From Cytophagales bacterium (GTDB taxonomy: Bacteria > Pseudomonadota > Gammaproteobacteria > Burkholderiales > Burkholderiaceae_C): a DNA stretch of 64,000 bases. The stretch covers positions 243,759 to 307,758 of the forward strand of contig JASGCK010000002.1 in the NCBI GenBank assembly GCA_030054145.1. The letters are read 5' to 3'. The notes below the pieces were generated by a model. That model did not search any database. It worked only from the letters and a program-made list of their open reading frames with translations, and was not told the origin of the DNA. Within the stretch, counting starts at the first letter, position 1, and each line of letters opens with the position of its first letter. The position numbers were made by a program, and so were the translations under genes. This document shows, one piece after another, positions 19,978 to 28,023 of this stretch.

Positions 19978-20103
19978 CTAACGAGTTGCTTGCGTCACAA
20001 CCGATAGCTTTTGCACACCCTCACGCTGCGCCATCGCCAAAACCTGCGCAACCTTTTCATAAATTGGATGACGATTTGATCGGTGCTGCGAGTTGGGAAT
20101 CAC
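19978..20103 (-). pseudogene. probable 3' remnant of exbD/tolR
   Basis: A 41-codon frame overlaps the stop of the iron-binding protein gene and ends at TAG. Its last 27 residues, YEKVAQVLAMAQREGVQKL plus SVVTQATR, resemble the end of ExbD/TolR proteins (YE-V--VM--AQ-AGV-K-GFVT). The transmembrane helix and the rest are absent. A broken exbD next to an iron transporter is plausible, but the fragment is short. Confidence 0.4.
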
Positions 20104-21167
20104 TTAAACCCCACGCGATCCAGCATTTGCTGCACTTTGACCTGATTCATACCAATCACAGACAACGGCAAAATCTCGGCCTTAAACGCCCCGCCCGCCT
20201 GGCCTGACATTGCCAAGAGTGCAGGGTTTGACACTTTCACACTCGCCACGGTGGGCCACTCGTTATTACCGTTTGCAAAATAGTTTTGCGCTTCTTTGGT
20301 GGCGAGATACTCTAAAAATTTAACCGCATTGGCTTTGTTCGGCGCATATTTAGCAACCGCCCCGCCAGCAATATTGACGTGCGTGCCAGATGTGTTTTGA
20401 TTGGGGAAAACAACGCCTACACGCTCAAACAACGCAATATCTTCAGGTTTTGTAGATCGCATCAACCGCGCTATATAGTAAGTATTGGTTAGGGCAAAAC
20501 CGCACTCACCTGAAGCCACTGCTTTAATCTGATCGGTATCGCCGCCTTGCGGCTTACGTGCCATATTGGCCACTAAACCAGCAAGCCACTCTTCGCCCGC
20601 CTTATCACCCAAATGCTCCACCACAGAGCCGAACAAGCTGAGGTTGTAGGGATGCGAGCCGCTACGAACGCAAAACTTACCTTTGTTTGCAGGTGAGGCC
20701 AGTTTTTCGTAGGTATCGACATCCATGCGCTTGACTTTGGATTTGTCATACACCACCACACGCGCTCTAGTAGAAAAACCAAACCAAGTTTCACCTTCAG
20801 TGGTTTGTTTGGCGCGGTACTGAGCAGGAATGGCGGTCTCAAGTAGCGCCGATTGAGTGGACTGGAACAAGCCATCCACATCGGCACGCCACAAACGGGC
20901 TGCATCCACCAGCAAGATAACATCAGCGGGCGAACTTGCGCCCTCCGTCTTCAAACGCACCAAAATGCCTGCGTCATCCGCATCAATACGGTTAATTTTG
21001 ATGCCCGTCGCTTTGGTGAAATTGCTATAGAGCGCCTCGTCTGTCGAGTAATGACGTGCGGAATAAAGATTGATGACTGGCTCGGACTTCGATTGCGCCA
21101 CTGCGGCAAATGAGATGATGAAACCGAAACAAAGGCTACCGATAAGAGTTGAACGGGGATGCTTCAC
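20100..21167 (-). CDS. fbpA: ferric iron ABC transporter, substrate-binding protein
   Basis: Periplasmic receptor of 355 residues with signal peptide ending near AAVAQSKSE. The start of the mature part, INLYSARHYSTDEALYSNFTKATGIKI, and LTNTYYIARLM with its tyrosine pair match Fe(3+)-binding FbpA/FutA proteins. A near-perfect Fur site lies directly upstream, which supports iron. It follows the ATPase gene on the same strand. Confidence 0.93.
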   Translation of the reverse strand: MKHPRSTLIGSLCFGFIISFAAVAQSKSEPVINLYSARHYSTDEALYSNFTKATGIKINRIDADDAGILVRLKTEGASSPADVILLVDAARLWRADVDGLFQSTQSALLETAIPAQYRAKQTTEGETWFGFSTRARVVVYDKSKVKRMDVDTYEKLASPANKGKFCVRSGSHPYNLSLFGSVVEHLGDKAGEEWLAGLVANMARKPQGGDTDQIKAVASGECGFALTNTYYIARLMRSTKPEDIALFERVGVVFPNQNTSGTHVNIAGGAVAKYAPNKANAVKFLEYLATKEAQNYFANGNNEWPTVASVKVSNPALLAMSGQAGGAFKAEILPLSVIGMNQVKVQQMLDRVGFK

Positions 21168-21216
21168 GATGATTGACCTTCACACAAAAACTAATGAGGT
21201 TCAATTGTAACGCAGT

Positions 21217-21235
21217 AATGAGAATGATTCTCATT
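21217..21235 (-). promoter_or_regulatory. Fur box upstream of fbpA
   Basis: AATGAGAATGATTCTCATT is a palindrome with a single central base and matches the Fur consensus of inverted GATAAT-type hexamers. It lies about 50 bases before the fbpA start, between fbpC and fbpA, so fbpA can be switched separately from the genes upstream. Confidence 0.88.
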
Positions 21236-21245
21236 ATCTCAAATT

Positions 21246-22331
21246 TTAAATCAGCTTTGGAAATGTCACGACATGATCGACCACTGGACGAATACCAATC
21301 CACTCACCCAGCTGATGATCATGATGACTAGGAACATGCGCCAAAACGATCTCCCCAGTTTTTAGCTGGAGTGTGTAGAGAAACTCGGAACCGCGAAAGG
21401 CTTTGCGGGTGATTTGCGCCTGCACAGAAGATGCATCATCATGAACAATATCATCCGCACGCAGCAAAACATCGCACTCACCGATTGGCAAACGAGCCAG
21501 AACGTTTGGACTGATGTCGTGCAACTCTCCAAGGGCCGTGACTACGTGTTTGTGCAACGTGCCATTCTCTATGTGATTTTCAATTTTGGCGGTCGCAAAA
21601 ACGCTGTGTCCAATAAAATCGGCCACAAACCGCGTCGCGGGACGGTGATAAAGCGTATAGGCATCCGCCCATTGGTGCAATTGCCCTTGATGCATCACAC
21701 CAATCACATCACCCATCGCAAAAGCTTCTAGCTGATCGTGGGTCACAAACAGTGCGGTGGTTCCTTCCGCCTTCAAGATACTCCGCACTTCGTGGGAGAG
21801 GCGCTCTCTAAGCTCAACATCCAGATTTGAGAAAGGCTCATCCAAAAGCAGTAACGTTGGTTGAGGTGCCAAGGCTCTGGCTAAGGCCACACGCTGCTGC
21901 TGTCCGCCCGATAACTCGTGCGGATAGCGGTGTTGCTGCCCTACCAGGCCGACCAGTTCCAACACCTCTACAACACGAGCTTTTCTTTGCGCAGCATCTA
22001 AGTGCCTCAAACCAAAGCCAATATTTTTAGCCACATCTAAATGAGGAAAGAGCGCATAGTCTTGAAACACCATGCCAATGCGCCGCTCTTCTGGCGGAAC
22101 GTGCGCCCGAAGGTCACTGACCACACGGCTTGCGATGGTTATACTGCCCGAGGACACTCGTTCCAACCCAGCAATAGCACGCAACAGCGTCGTTTTTCCG
22201 CAACCCGATGGCCCAATTAAGACACCAATTTCACCTGCTGCCAGACCCAAATCAACCGCTGCAACGGCAGGATGCACGTGATCTCCAGCTTTGCCGTACT
22301 GAACGCCAAGTTGTTTAATTTCTAGATACAT
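21246..22331 (-). CDS. fbpC: ferric iron ABC transporter, ATP-binding protein
   Basis: ATPase of 361 residues: Walker A GPSGCGKTT, signature LSGGQQQRVALARAL, Walker B LLLLDEPFSNLD, H-loop FVTHDQLEA, then a C-terminal TOBE-like regulatory domain. It drives import of iron bound by FbpA. The in-frame extension upstream to 22478 lies over the divergent permease gene and is rejected; MYLEIKQLGVQYG at 22331 is a normal family start. Its ATG overlaps the permease ATG on the other strand. Confidence 0.93.
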   Translation of the reverse strand: MYLEIKQLGVQYGKAGDHVHPAVAAVDLGLAAGEIGVLIGPSGCGKTTLLRAIAGLERVSSGSITIASRVVSDLRAHVPPEERRIGMVFQDYALFPHLDVAKNIGFGLRHLDAAQRKARVVEVLELVGLVGQQHRYPHELSGGQQQRVALARALAPQPTLLLLDEPFSNLDVELRERLSHEVRSILKAEGTTALFVTHDQLEAFAMGDVIGVMHQGQLHQWADAYTLYHRPATRFVADFIGHSVFATAKIENHIENGTLHKHVVTALGELHDISPNVLARLPIGECDVLLRADDIVHDDASSVQAQITRKAFRGSEFLYTLQLKTGEIVLAHVPSHHDHQLGEWIGIRPVVDHVVTFPKLI

Positions 22332-22346
22332 GAAAATGATTTTAAG
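22330..22346. promoter_or_regulatory. second Fur-like site over the divergent start codons
   Basis: ATGAAAATGATTTTAAG matches the Fur box at 21218 in 13 of 17 positions and keeps the AAAAT-G-ATTTT core. It covers the start codons of fbpC and fbpB, so Fur bound here could block both. If the permease really starts further in, the site would lie in its leader. Confidence 0.5.
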
Positions 22347-23997
22347 AGGCGATCGCTTTTCCCATCTTGTCGGCAAAGTCTGCATGATCGTGGTGCTGGC
22401 AGGCATCACACTCGTACTGGCCCTGCCTTTGATCGCGCTCATGCTGCCATGGCTAGACATGTTGAGCGGTAGTAGCATGAACCCGCCAATCCTTGCGCAA
22501 ATGTGGCAAACGGTACTGCCCAGCTACGCTATCGACACAGCCCTGCTTTGTGCAATGGTCGCCATCACGGCAGGCATGATGGGGACATCAAGCGCTGTGC
22601 TAGTGACACTTTTTAACTTTCGAGGTCGCGCCATTTTTGAGTGGGCATTCTTACTTCCGATGGCCATGCCCGCCTACGTGGTCGCCTACGCTTATACCGA
22701 TTTTTTGCAATTTAGCGGTGGGTTGCAGACTTGGATGCGCAGTAGCTTTGGACTGCAAGGTGCGCTTTTGCCCGAGATTCGTAGCCTTGGCGGAGCGGCG
22801 CTGGTTTTTTCGTTTTGCTTAAGCCCATATGTCTACCTGCTGGTTCGTACCTCTTTGTCAGAGCGCGCTGGACAACTCATGGAAGCGGCACGGCTATTAG
22901 GTTCGCCGCTGAGAGAGCGAATCACCCGTATCGCACTTCCTTTAGCTCGTCCCGCCATTGCGGCGGGCGTAGCTTTAGCGCTAATGGAGACTTTGGCTGA
23001 TTTTGGCGTGGTCAGCTACTTTGGAGTGCAAACTTTTAGTGCGGGTATTTTTAAAGCATGGCTAGCTATGGACAACCGCGTAGCTGCTGCTCAGCTCGCA
23101 ACCGTGCTGCTCATCGTGGTCGCTATTTTGCTAAAGATTGAGCAAAGCTCGCAAGCCAAAATTCGCTTTGCGTCCACTAAAGACGCACGCACTAGCGCTG
23201 GGCAGAGCACCGCCATAGAGCTAAAAGGAACGCACGCTTTTGTGGCGCAAATCTTATGTGCTATTCCCGTGCTACTGGGGTTCGTGATTCCAGTACTTCT
23301 CATGCTCTACACGCTAGGCCTGCAAAGCCAATCACAAGATGTCGTCATGCCTTGGACCGCCTTTTTTCAATGGTCGGGCAACAGTCTTAGGCTTGCCGCT
23401 ATCACCGCTTTTTTGGCTGTGGGATGCGGTCTGCTTCTGGTATTTTTAAACCGTATCTACACTAGCAAATCACTCGCCACCGTCACCCGATTGGCTTCTT
23501 TAGGCTACGCCGTCCCAGGCACAGTGATTGTGGTGGGGCTGCTACTTCCGCTGGCTTGGTTTCAAGAAAAATTTCCTGAACTACGCATTGGCTATTGGCT
23601 CACAGCCACTAGCGCAGGGCTAATCTGGGCGTACCTAGTCCGATTTAACGCCGTAACGGTGCAAACCTTACAAAGTGGCTACAGTCGCATTCCTAAAAGC
23701 TTCGATGAATCATCGCGTATGCTGGGTGCCAGCAAGTTTGAGTTATTGCGCACCGTGCATGCGCCGCTACTCAAACGCTCCGTACTCACAGCTGCGCTGC
23801 TGGTATTTGTCGATGTCATGAAAGAACTGCCAGCCACGCTGGTGTTGCGTCCGTTTAATTCTGACACCCTGGCTGTCGTCACTTACCAATTGGCTCGTGA
23901 CGAGAGACTAGGTGAGGCGGCACTACCCGCCTTGGCTTTAGTGCTAGTCGGACTTATTCCCGTTATTTTGCTTAGTCGTAGTCTTGGCAAACGCTGA
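22330..23997 (+). CDS. fbpB: ferric iron ABC transporter, fused permease
   Basis: A 555-residue inner-membrane protein with two copies of the permease module, each with several helices and an EAA-like loop (MEAARLLGSPLRERITRIALPLARPAI and FDESSRMLGASKFELLRTVHAPLLKRS). This matches FbpB/SfuB proteins, which form the whole iron channel in one chain. It is divergent from fbpC with overlapping start codons and is followed after 11 bases by a hydrolase. Confidence 0.92.
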   Translation: MKMILRGDRFSHLVGKVCMIVVLAGITLVLALPLIALMLPWLDMLSGSSMNPPILAQMWQTVLPSYAIDTALLCAMVAITAGMMGTSSAVLVTLFNFRGRAIFEWAFLLPMAMPAYVVAYAYTDFLQFSGGLQTWMRSSFGLQGALLPEIRSLGGAALVFSFCLSPYVYLLVRTSLSERAGQLMEAARLLGSPLRERITRIALPLARPAIAAGVALALMETLADFGVVSYFGVQTFSAGIFKAWLAMDNRVAAAQLATVLLIVVAILLKIEQSSQAKIRFASTKDARTSAGQSTAIELKGTHAFVAQILCAIPVLLGFVIPVLLMLYTLGLQSQSQDVVMPWTAFFQWSGNSLRLAAITAFLAVGCGLLLVFLNRIYTSKSLATVTRLASLGYAVPGTVIVVGLLLPLAWFQEKFPELRIGYWLTATSAGLIWAYLVRFNAVTVQTLQSGYSRIPKSFDESSRMLGASKFELLRTVHAPLLKRSVLTAALLVFVDVMKELPATLVLRPFNSDTLAVVTYQLARDERLGEAALPALALVLVGLIPVILLSRSLGKR

Positions 23998-24008
23998 AGA
24001 GTTTCCAT

Positions 24009-24782
24009 ATGCAACGTCCAGAAATCGAAACCCTGTGGATCAATCCCACGCAGCACGCCGCGCCTTTGGTCGTCTTTTTACACGAAGGGCTAGGCTCGGT
24101 CGCGCTATGGCGCGATTTCCCCAAGCGGTTTTGCGATGCGCTAAACCTGCGTGGTCTCGTCTTCTCTCGCAAGGGTTACGGACAATCAACGCCGCGCAAG
24201 GCTGATGAACATTGGCCTGCCGACTTTATGCACCAACAAGCCATTCATTTTTTACCCGCGTTATTTGAGTCGCTAGGCATAGATGCCAAACGCAATCCGC
24301 CGATTTTGTTTGGGCACAGCGACGGCGCAACCATTGCACTGATTTACGCCGCGACTTATCCTGACCGCGTGCGCAGCGTGCTTGCACTTGCGCCGCACAT
24401 CATGATTGAGGACATCACAATTGAAGCGATCCGCCAAGGCAAGGTCGCCTATGAAACACCCAGCACGCAACTCAAAACAAAACTGGCTCGTTATCACGCG
24501 GATGTAGATTCCGCCTTTTACGGTTGGTGCGATGCGTGGCTAAGCGATGCCTTTCAAAGCTTTGATATTCGGGCTTTGCTGCCAAACATCACTTGCCCCG
24601 TTCTAGCCGTGCAAGGCGTTGATGATGCCTACGGCACCATGGCGCAAATCGACGACATTGCACATTTAACGCCCAAAACCCAGCTACTCAAACTTACCGA
24701 TTGCGGGCACTCGCCGCACATAGATCAGCCAGAAGAGTTACTAGCCGCGTGCCGCTCGTGGTCGGTTATAATGCTCGGCTGA
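24009..24782 (+). CDS. alpha/beta hydrolase
   Basis: A 257-residue single-domain hydrolase: oxyanion region VVFLHEGLGS, nucleophile elbow GHSDGA near residue 101, an acid in VQGVDDAYG, and the catalytic histidine in DCGHSPHIDQPEE. It resembles the soluble esterase/MhpC-like group. It lies 11 bases after the iron permease and is probably in the same transcript; hydrolysis of a siderophore is conceivable but unproved. Confidence 0.88.
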   Translation: MQRPEIETLWINPTQHAAPLVVFLHEGLGSVALWRDFPKRFCDALNLRGLVFSRKGYGQSTPRKADEHWPADFMHQQAIHFLPALFESLGIDAKRNPPILFGHSDGATIALIYAATYPDRVRSVLALAPHIMIEDITIEAIRQGKVAYETPSTQLKTKLARYHADVDSAFYGWCDAWLSDAFQSFDIRALLPNITCPVLAVQGVDDAYGTMAQIDDIAHLTPKTQLLKLTDCGHSPHIDQPEELLAACRSWSVIMLG

Positions 24783-24887
24783 CCTTGAATGAATTGAATC
24801 CGATTGCTGTGCCGCGCTAGTACTCCGCGCACCAATCCCCAACAAATTTCACCCCTTATTTTTAGTTTTTATTTTTAGATTTTTTAC

Positions 24888-25100
24888 ATGACCACCATTC
24901 GCCTAAAAGACAACGAACCCTTTGACGTAGCCCTGCGCCGCTTCAAGCGAACGATTGAAAAACTCGGCCTGCTCAACGACCTACGCGCCCGCGAGTTTTA
25001 TGAAAAACCAACGACTGAGCGCAAGCGCAAAAAGTCTGCCGCCGTGAAGCGCAACTACAAACGTATTCGCGCCATGCAATTGCCTAAAAAGCTGTACTAA
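24888..25100 (+). CDS. rpsU: 30S ribosomal protein S21
   Basis: Seventy residues starting [21 protein letters not shown], highly basic at the end, as in S21. It helps start translation on the 30S subunit. An own terminator follows at 25120. In relatives rpsU and yqeY are usually followed by dnaG and rpoD; these are absent here. Confidence 0.97.
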   Translation: MTTIRLKDNEPFDVALRRFKRTIEKLGLLNDLRAREFYEKPTTERKRKKSAAVKRNYKRIRAMQLPKKLY

Positions 25101-25119
25101 GCACTCGTTGCTTAAGTCG

Positions 25120-25157
25120 CAAAAAGCTCGCTGGGTAAGACCTTGCGAGCTTTTTTA
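25120..25157 (+). terminator. rho-independent terminator after rpsU
   Basis: AAAAAGCTCGC pairs with GCGAGCTTTTTT around a loop TGGGTAAGACCTT; the stem runs directly into a T-run on the plus strand. It lies 19 bases after the rpsU stop and before yqeY. Confidence 0.88.
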
Positions 25158-25199
25158 CCTTTTGAACCCCACATTTATCATCATTTTTAGGAACCACAC

Positions 25200-25661
25200 A
25201 TGAGCGCACTCAAAGACCAAATCACCAACGACATGAAGGACGCGATGCGCGCCAAAGACACGCAGCGCCTAGGTACCATCCGCCTGCTGCTAGCGGCCTG
25301 CAAACAAAAAGAAGTGGACGAGCGCGTGGTGCTCGACGACGTGATGGTGATCGCCATCGTGGACAAGCTGGTCAAGCAGCGCAAAGACTCCATCACCGCC
25401 TACGAGTCGGCCAATCGCCAAGATTTAGCCGATGTCGAAAAAGCAGAGCTAGTCGTGCTGCAAGGCTATTTGCCAGCGCGTTTGTCTAGCGAAGAAGTAG
25501 CAGCAGAAGTCGCGGTCATTGTGGCAAGCTTGACCGCAGAGCTAGGACGCAAGCCCGCTCAGGCAGATATGGGCAAAGTCATGGGCGCAGCCAAAGCCAA
25601 ATTGGCGGGCAAAGCGGATATGGGGCAAGTCTCTAGCGCGATTAAGGCGGCGTTGGCGTAA
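25200..25661 (+). CDS. yqeY: GatB/YqeY domain protein
   Basis: A 153-residue helical protein (MSALKDQITNDMKDAMRAKDTQRLGTIRLL) with the DMGKVMGAAKAKL and ADMGQVSSAIKAAL repeats of the family, related to the tRNA-binding tail of GatB. Precise role unknown. Its last 67 bases recur at 26499-26565. The acetyltransferase toxin gene ends 6 bases after its stop on the opposite strand. Confidence 0.93.
   Translation: MSALKDQITNDMKDAMRAKDTQRLGTIRLLLAACKQKEVDERVVLDDVMVIAIVDKLVKQRKDSITAYESANRQDLADVEKAELVVLQGYLPARLSSEEVAAEVAVIVASLTAELGRKPAQADMGKVMGAAKAKLAGKADMGQVSSAIKAALA
25595..25661 (+). repeat. direct repeat copy A: 3' end of intact yqeY
   Basis: The last 67 bases of yqeY, from AGCCAAATTGG to the stop codon. 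They match copy B at 26499-26565 at 63 of 67 positions with no gaps. The two copies are 904 bases apart in the same direction and bracket the TacAT-like pair. Confidence 0.9.
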
Positions 25662-25667
25662 ACCAAG

Positions 25668-26165
25668 TCAAAGCACAATGCGTAACATCAAAGTCAACGG
25701 ATTTGACGGTGTGACTTGAAAGCCATAGCCCTCATAAAACGCCTTGGCGCGATCATTCAAAGCATGGACAAGTAGCGCACGAATGCCCGCTTGCTGCGCC
25801 ACCGCATAGGTTCTTTGCACAGCATCTTTGAGTAGTGCTGCGCCCAATTGCTGACCTTGGCAAGATCGATCAATTGCCAAACGTCCAAGCACCAGCACAG
25901 GAATGGGATCAGGCATATTGCGGCGCACAGCGCTACTTGTATCCTTATGCGATACCGCGCCAGCGGCCAAAGCGTAATAGCCAAAGACGCGATTGTCTAC
26001 ATCAGCAATCACATAGGTGCGACTCGCGCCGTTCAAGTGATTCGTCAACGCTCGACGTTTCAACCAATCATCAAGACTTGCTTCATCGCAATTGAACGCC
26101 TCCAGCACATGAAACGCCGTCAAAAGCGTGGGCGCAAATAGCGCATGACCTCCTACCTGCTGCAT
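25668..26165 (-). CDS. GNAT acetyltransferase toxin, TacT type
   Basis: In this toxin family the enzyme acetylates aminoacyl-tRNA and stops translation. The 165 residues match the TacT pattern: FNCDEASLDDWLKRRAL, GASRTYVIADVDNRVFGYYALAAG, PDPIPVLVLGRLAIDRSCQGQQLG (acetyl-CoA loop), VHALNDRAKAFYEGYGF. The ATG at 26165 shares one base with the antitoxin stop (TGATG), which points to coupled translation; an in-frame start at 26186 is less likely. The gene order antitoxin-toxin is typical. Confidence 0.9.
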   Translation of the reverse strand: MQQVGGHALFAPTLLTAFHVLEAFNCDEASLDDWLKRRALTNHLNGASRTYVIADVDNRVFGYYALAAGAVSHKDTSSAVRRNMPDPIPVLVLGRLAIDRSCQGQQLGAALLKDAVQRTYAVAQQAGIRALLVHALNDRAKAFYEGYGFQVTPSNPLTLMLRIVL

Positions 26166-26437
26166 CACGCCGGACGAGTTTCCCAAGGCGAAGGCACAGC
26201 CATCAGCCGCGCTAAACCAAGATTCCCCGCAACAGGCGCATCAAGCATCTGTGTGAATTGCTGAAACTGGTTGCTGTCCAAGTTAAAAAACACCTGATCC
26301 AGCATCGTTTGCTTGGCCTTGTCGCAAGCCGCCTCCAACATGAAGTCCGAACGCGTCTTACCCACTAACTGCGAGGCATAGTCGATAAGTGAGCGCTCAT
26401 CTTGCCGAGCGCGGATATTGATTGCAGCGGTTCGCAT
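26165..26437 (-). CDS. DUF1778 antitoxin, TacA type
   Basis: A 90-residue protein starting MRTAAINIRARQDERSLIDYAS, a ribbon-helix-helix DNA-binding end, then SDFMLEAACDKA and a C-terminal toxin-binding tail with FFNLDSNQFQQFTQMLDAP. This is the usual partner of GNAT toxins and represses its own operon in characterised cases. The start at 26437 leaves out a 13-residue upstream extension. Confidence 0.9.
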   Translation of the reverse strand: MRTAAINIRARQDERSLIDYASQLVGKTRSDFMLEAACDKAKQTMLDQVFFNLDSNQFQQFTQMLDAPVAGNLGLARLMAVPSPWETRPA

Positions 26438-26498
26438 AAGAAAGAATCCTTGGGTGTGTTGACAAGCGATATACAAATTATAGCGCCATCAAAAGCCA

Positions 26499-26565
26499 AG
26501 CCAAATTGGCTGGCAAGGCGAATATGGGGCAAGTCTCTAGCGCGATTGAGGCGGCGTTGGCGTAA
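26499..26565 (+). pseudogene. direct repeat copy B: orphan yqeY 3' end
   Basis: Sixty-seven bases equal to the yqeY end with four mismatches, still encoding an ADMGQVSSAIKAAL-like tail (changed to ANMGQVSSAIEAAL) and the TAA. No start or upstream yqeY sequence is present. It lies just upstream of the antitoxin gene and just beyond the ParE-like gene end. Confidence 0.85.
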
Positions 26566-26567
26566 GC

Positions 26568-26843
26568 CTAGTGTCGCTCCTGCGCTGAATGCAAAATCGT
26601 CAGTATCTGGACTTCGCCTTGCTTGACTCGGTAAATGGCGATGTAGTTCGGATGCAGGACATACTGCTTTGTCCCAAAAATATGCCACGCTGTCCCAATC
26701 TGCTGCAATCTCAAGATATCAACTTTTTTGCGTAGCTCTTCGACAAAACTTGTCGCTCGCGTCGGATTGTCTTTTGCAATGTAGGCAGCGATGTCATCGA
26801 GGCGGGCAAGCGCCCTCTTTGTCCAGCATAATTTAAGCTCCAT
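26568..26843 (-). CDS. ParE/RelE-family toxin
   Basis: Ninety-one residues starting MELKLCWTKRALARLDDIAAYIAKDNPTRA, with YVLHPNYIAIYRVKQGEVQILTILHSAQ near the end, as in ParE-type toxins that poison gyrase. The start lies inside the antitoxin end (11-base overlap). Members of the ParE and RelE groups look alike, so the target is uncertain. Confidence 0.88.
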   Translation of the reverse strand: MELKLCWTKRALARLDDIAAYIAKDNPTRATSFVEELRKKVDILRLQQIGTAWHIFGTKQYVLHPNYIAIYRVKQGEVQILTILHSAQERH

Positions 26844-27108
26844 ATTTTGCAAAGACAGCGTTCACTTGATCGGCAGTCGCAAAATTACCGTTATCTGCCT
26901 CAACAATTGCCTCTTGCACTTCTTTAATTTGCCATGACTGCGCTTGGAGATAGCTTGAAAGCGCTTCAACTGTGACAAAGCTCTTGGTGCGAGCGGTTGC
27001 AGTCGCCAGTTCGTCAAGCTGATCGAACACGCCCACAGGAATGCGGACATTAATCGTGCGTGTTAAAGGGGTGGCACGGGCGCGAGTGGGTTGTGCGAGA
27101 GTTGGCAT
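26833..27108 (-). CDS. ribbon-helix-helix antitoxin, ParD/CopG-like
   Basis: Ninety-one residues: a basic leader, the ribbon strand RTINVRIPVGVFDQLDELA, a helix pair, then a tail IKEVQEAIVEADNGNFATADQVNAVFAKYG that resembles ParD-type tails wrapping the toxin. The upstream region has two direct TTGTA-containing motifs, 27125-27135 and 27140-27150, which may be the operator. It forms a pair with the ParE-like gene. Confidence 0.87.
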   Translation of the reverse strand: MPTLAQPTRARATPLTRTINVRIPVGVFDQLDELATATARTKSFVTVEALSSYLQAQSWQIKEVQEAIVEADNGNFATADQVNAVFAKYGA

Positions 27109-27183
27109 AGCGGTTATGTGTGACTTGTAATACGTTGCATTGTACGTAAACTCTCAACATACAAATTCATGGGTTAGGCCTTC

Positions 27184-27996
27184 TCAGGAAACTCCACGCA
27201 TTTTTTGCTCAATAGCGCGAAGCGTATTTTGAATTTCTTTTTCCTTTAATTCAGGATCAATGTCTTGAATATATTCACTGCCTGAAAAATCATCACCACG
27301 TTTTCTATTTTGTGGCGGTTCAAGTGTTTCAATCAACAAAGCTTCCAAGGTTGCGACAAGACTGGCGAGAGATGTATTTATAGCAGTTTCTCGAAGATTG
27401 CCCTCCTGCGTTACGCCTAGCAAGCCAAACCATGAAAATCGATTCCAGCGACTGCCCAAACGATCCGCTGTATGTTCAAAAAGACGGCGTCCAAGCGGGC
27501 GGTCAATAGTGCGCCCGATATACACCACGGTGTGATGATCGTAAAGAATGTAAATACCTTTTTGCTTACCAAAATCTACTGGCTTTGAAAGCGCTTGCTG
27601 TTTTCCAAACATTTTGGGATCGTTTCGCCAAACGACCAAATCACGTTGCCAATACATACCAAAGGAATGAATGATTAAGTCTGAAGACTCGACATCCGTT
27701 TCAACAAGAGATTCTGAATTCTTTTGCTTTGAAATTGATGACGGGACATTGGCAGTCTCCGACGCACCTTTAAGGAAAAATGATCCTTTACCGACACGAA
27801 TAAATGGTGATTTCTCACCATCGTGCTTTATTGATGATGAAATCTGTGTATTCACTGTCGCCGCAGGGGTTGCGCCTTCAGTTTTGTAGTAGCCGCGCGA
27901 GAGGATTCGCTCGGCTATCTCAGCGTAATGCAGCGGAGCCCCAGACTCTCCAAGCACTTTTTTTATGGCTTCTTTCCAAGACTTCTCCATTGACAT
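27184..27996 (-). CDS. HARE-HTH domain fused to GIY-YIG nuclease
   Basis: A 270-residue protein with no close relative that I recall. Residues 4-75 (WKEAIKKVLGESGAPLHYAEIAERILSRG...IRVGKGSFFL) match the HARE-HTH domain, found in restriction-linked and chromatin proteins. Residues 147-232 match a GIY-YIG nuclease: GIY 147-149, YIG 159-161, Arg162, a histidine near 175, Glu223 and Asn230. A linker of about 70 residues joins them. It may recognise and cut modified DNA. It closes the accessory island before purH; relatives usually have ruvC here. Confidence 0.82.
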   Translation of the reverse strand: MSMEKSWKEAIKKVLGESGAPLHYAEIAERILSRGYYKTEGATPAATVNTQISSSIKHDGEKSPFIRVGKGSFFLKGASETANVPSSISKQKNSESLVETDVESSDLIIHSFGMYWQRDLVVWRNDPKMFGKQQALSKPVDFGKQKGIYILYDHHTVVYIGRTIDRPLGRRLFEHTADRLGSRWNRFSWFGLLGVTQEGNLRETAINTSLASLVATLEALLIETLEPPQNRKRGDDFSGSEYIQDIDPELKEKEIQNTLRAIEQKMRGVS

Positions 27997-28023
27997 CTCC
28001 TGATATTTTCAAAATCTAACGCA

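Noticed and set aside
24783..24887. Promoter search before rpsU
   Set aside because: The stretch is T-rich but no convincing -35/-10 pair was seen.
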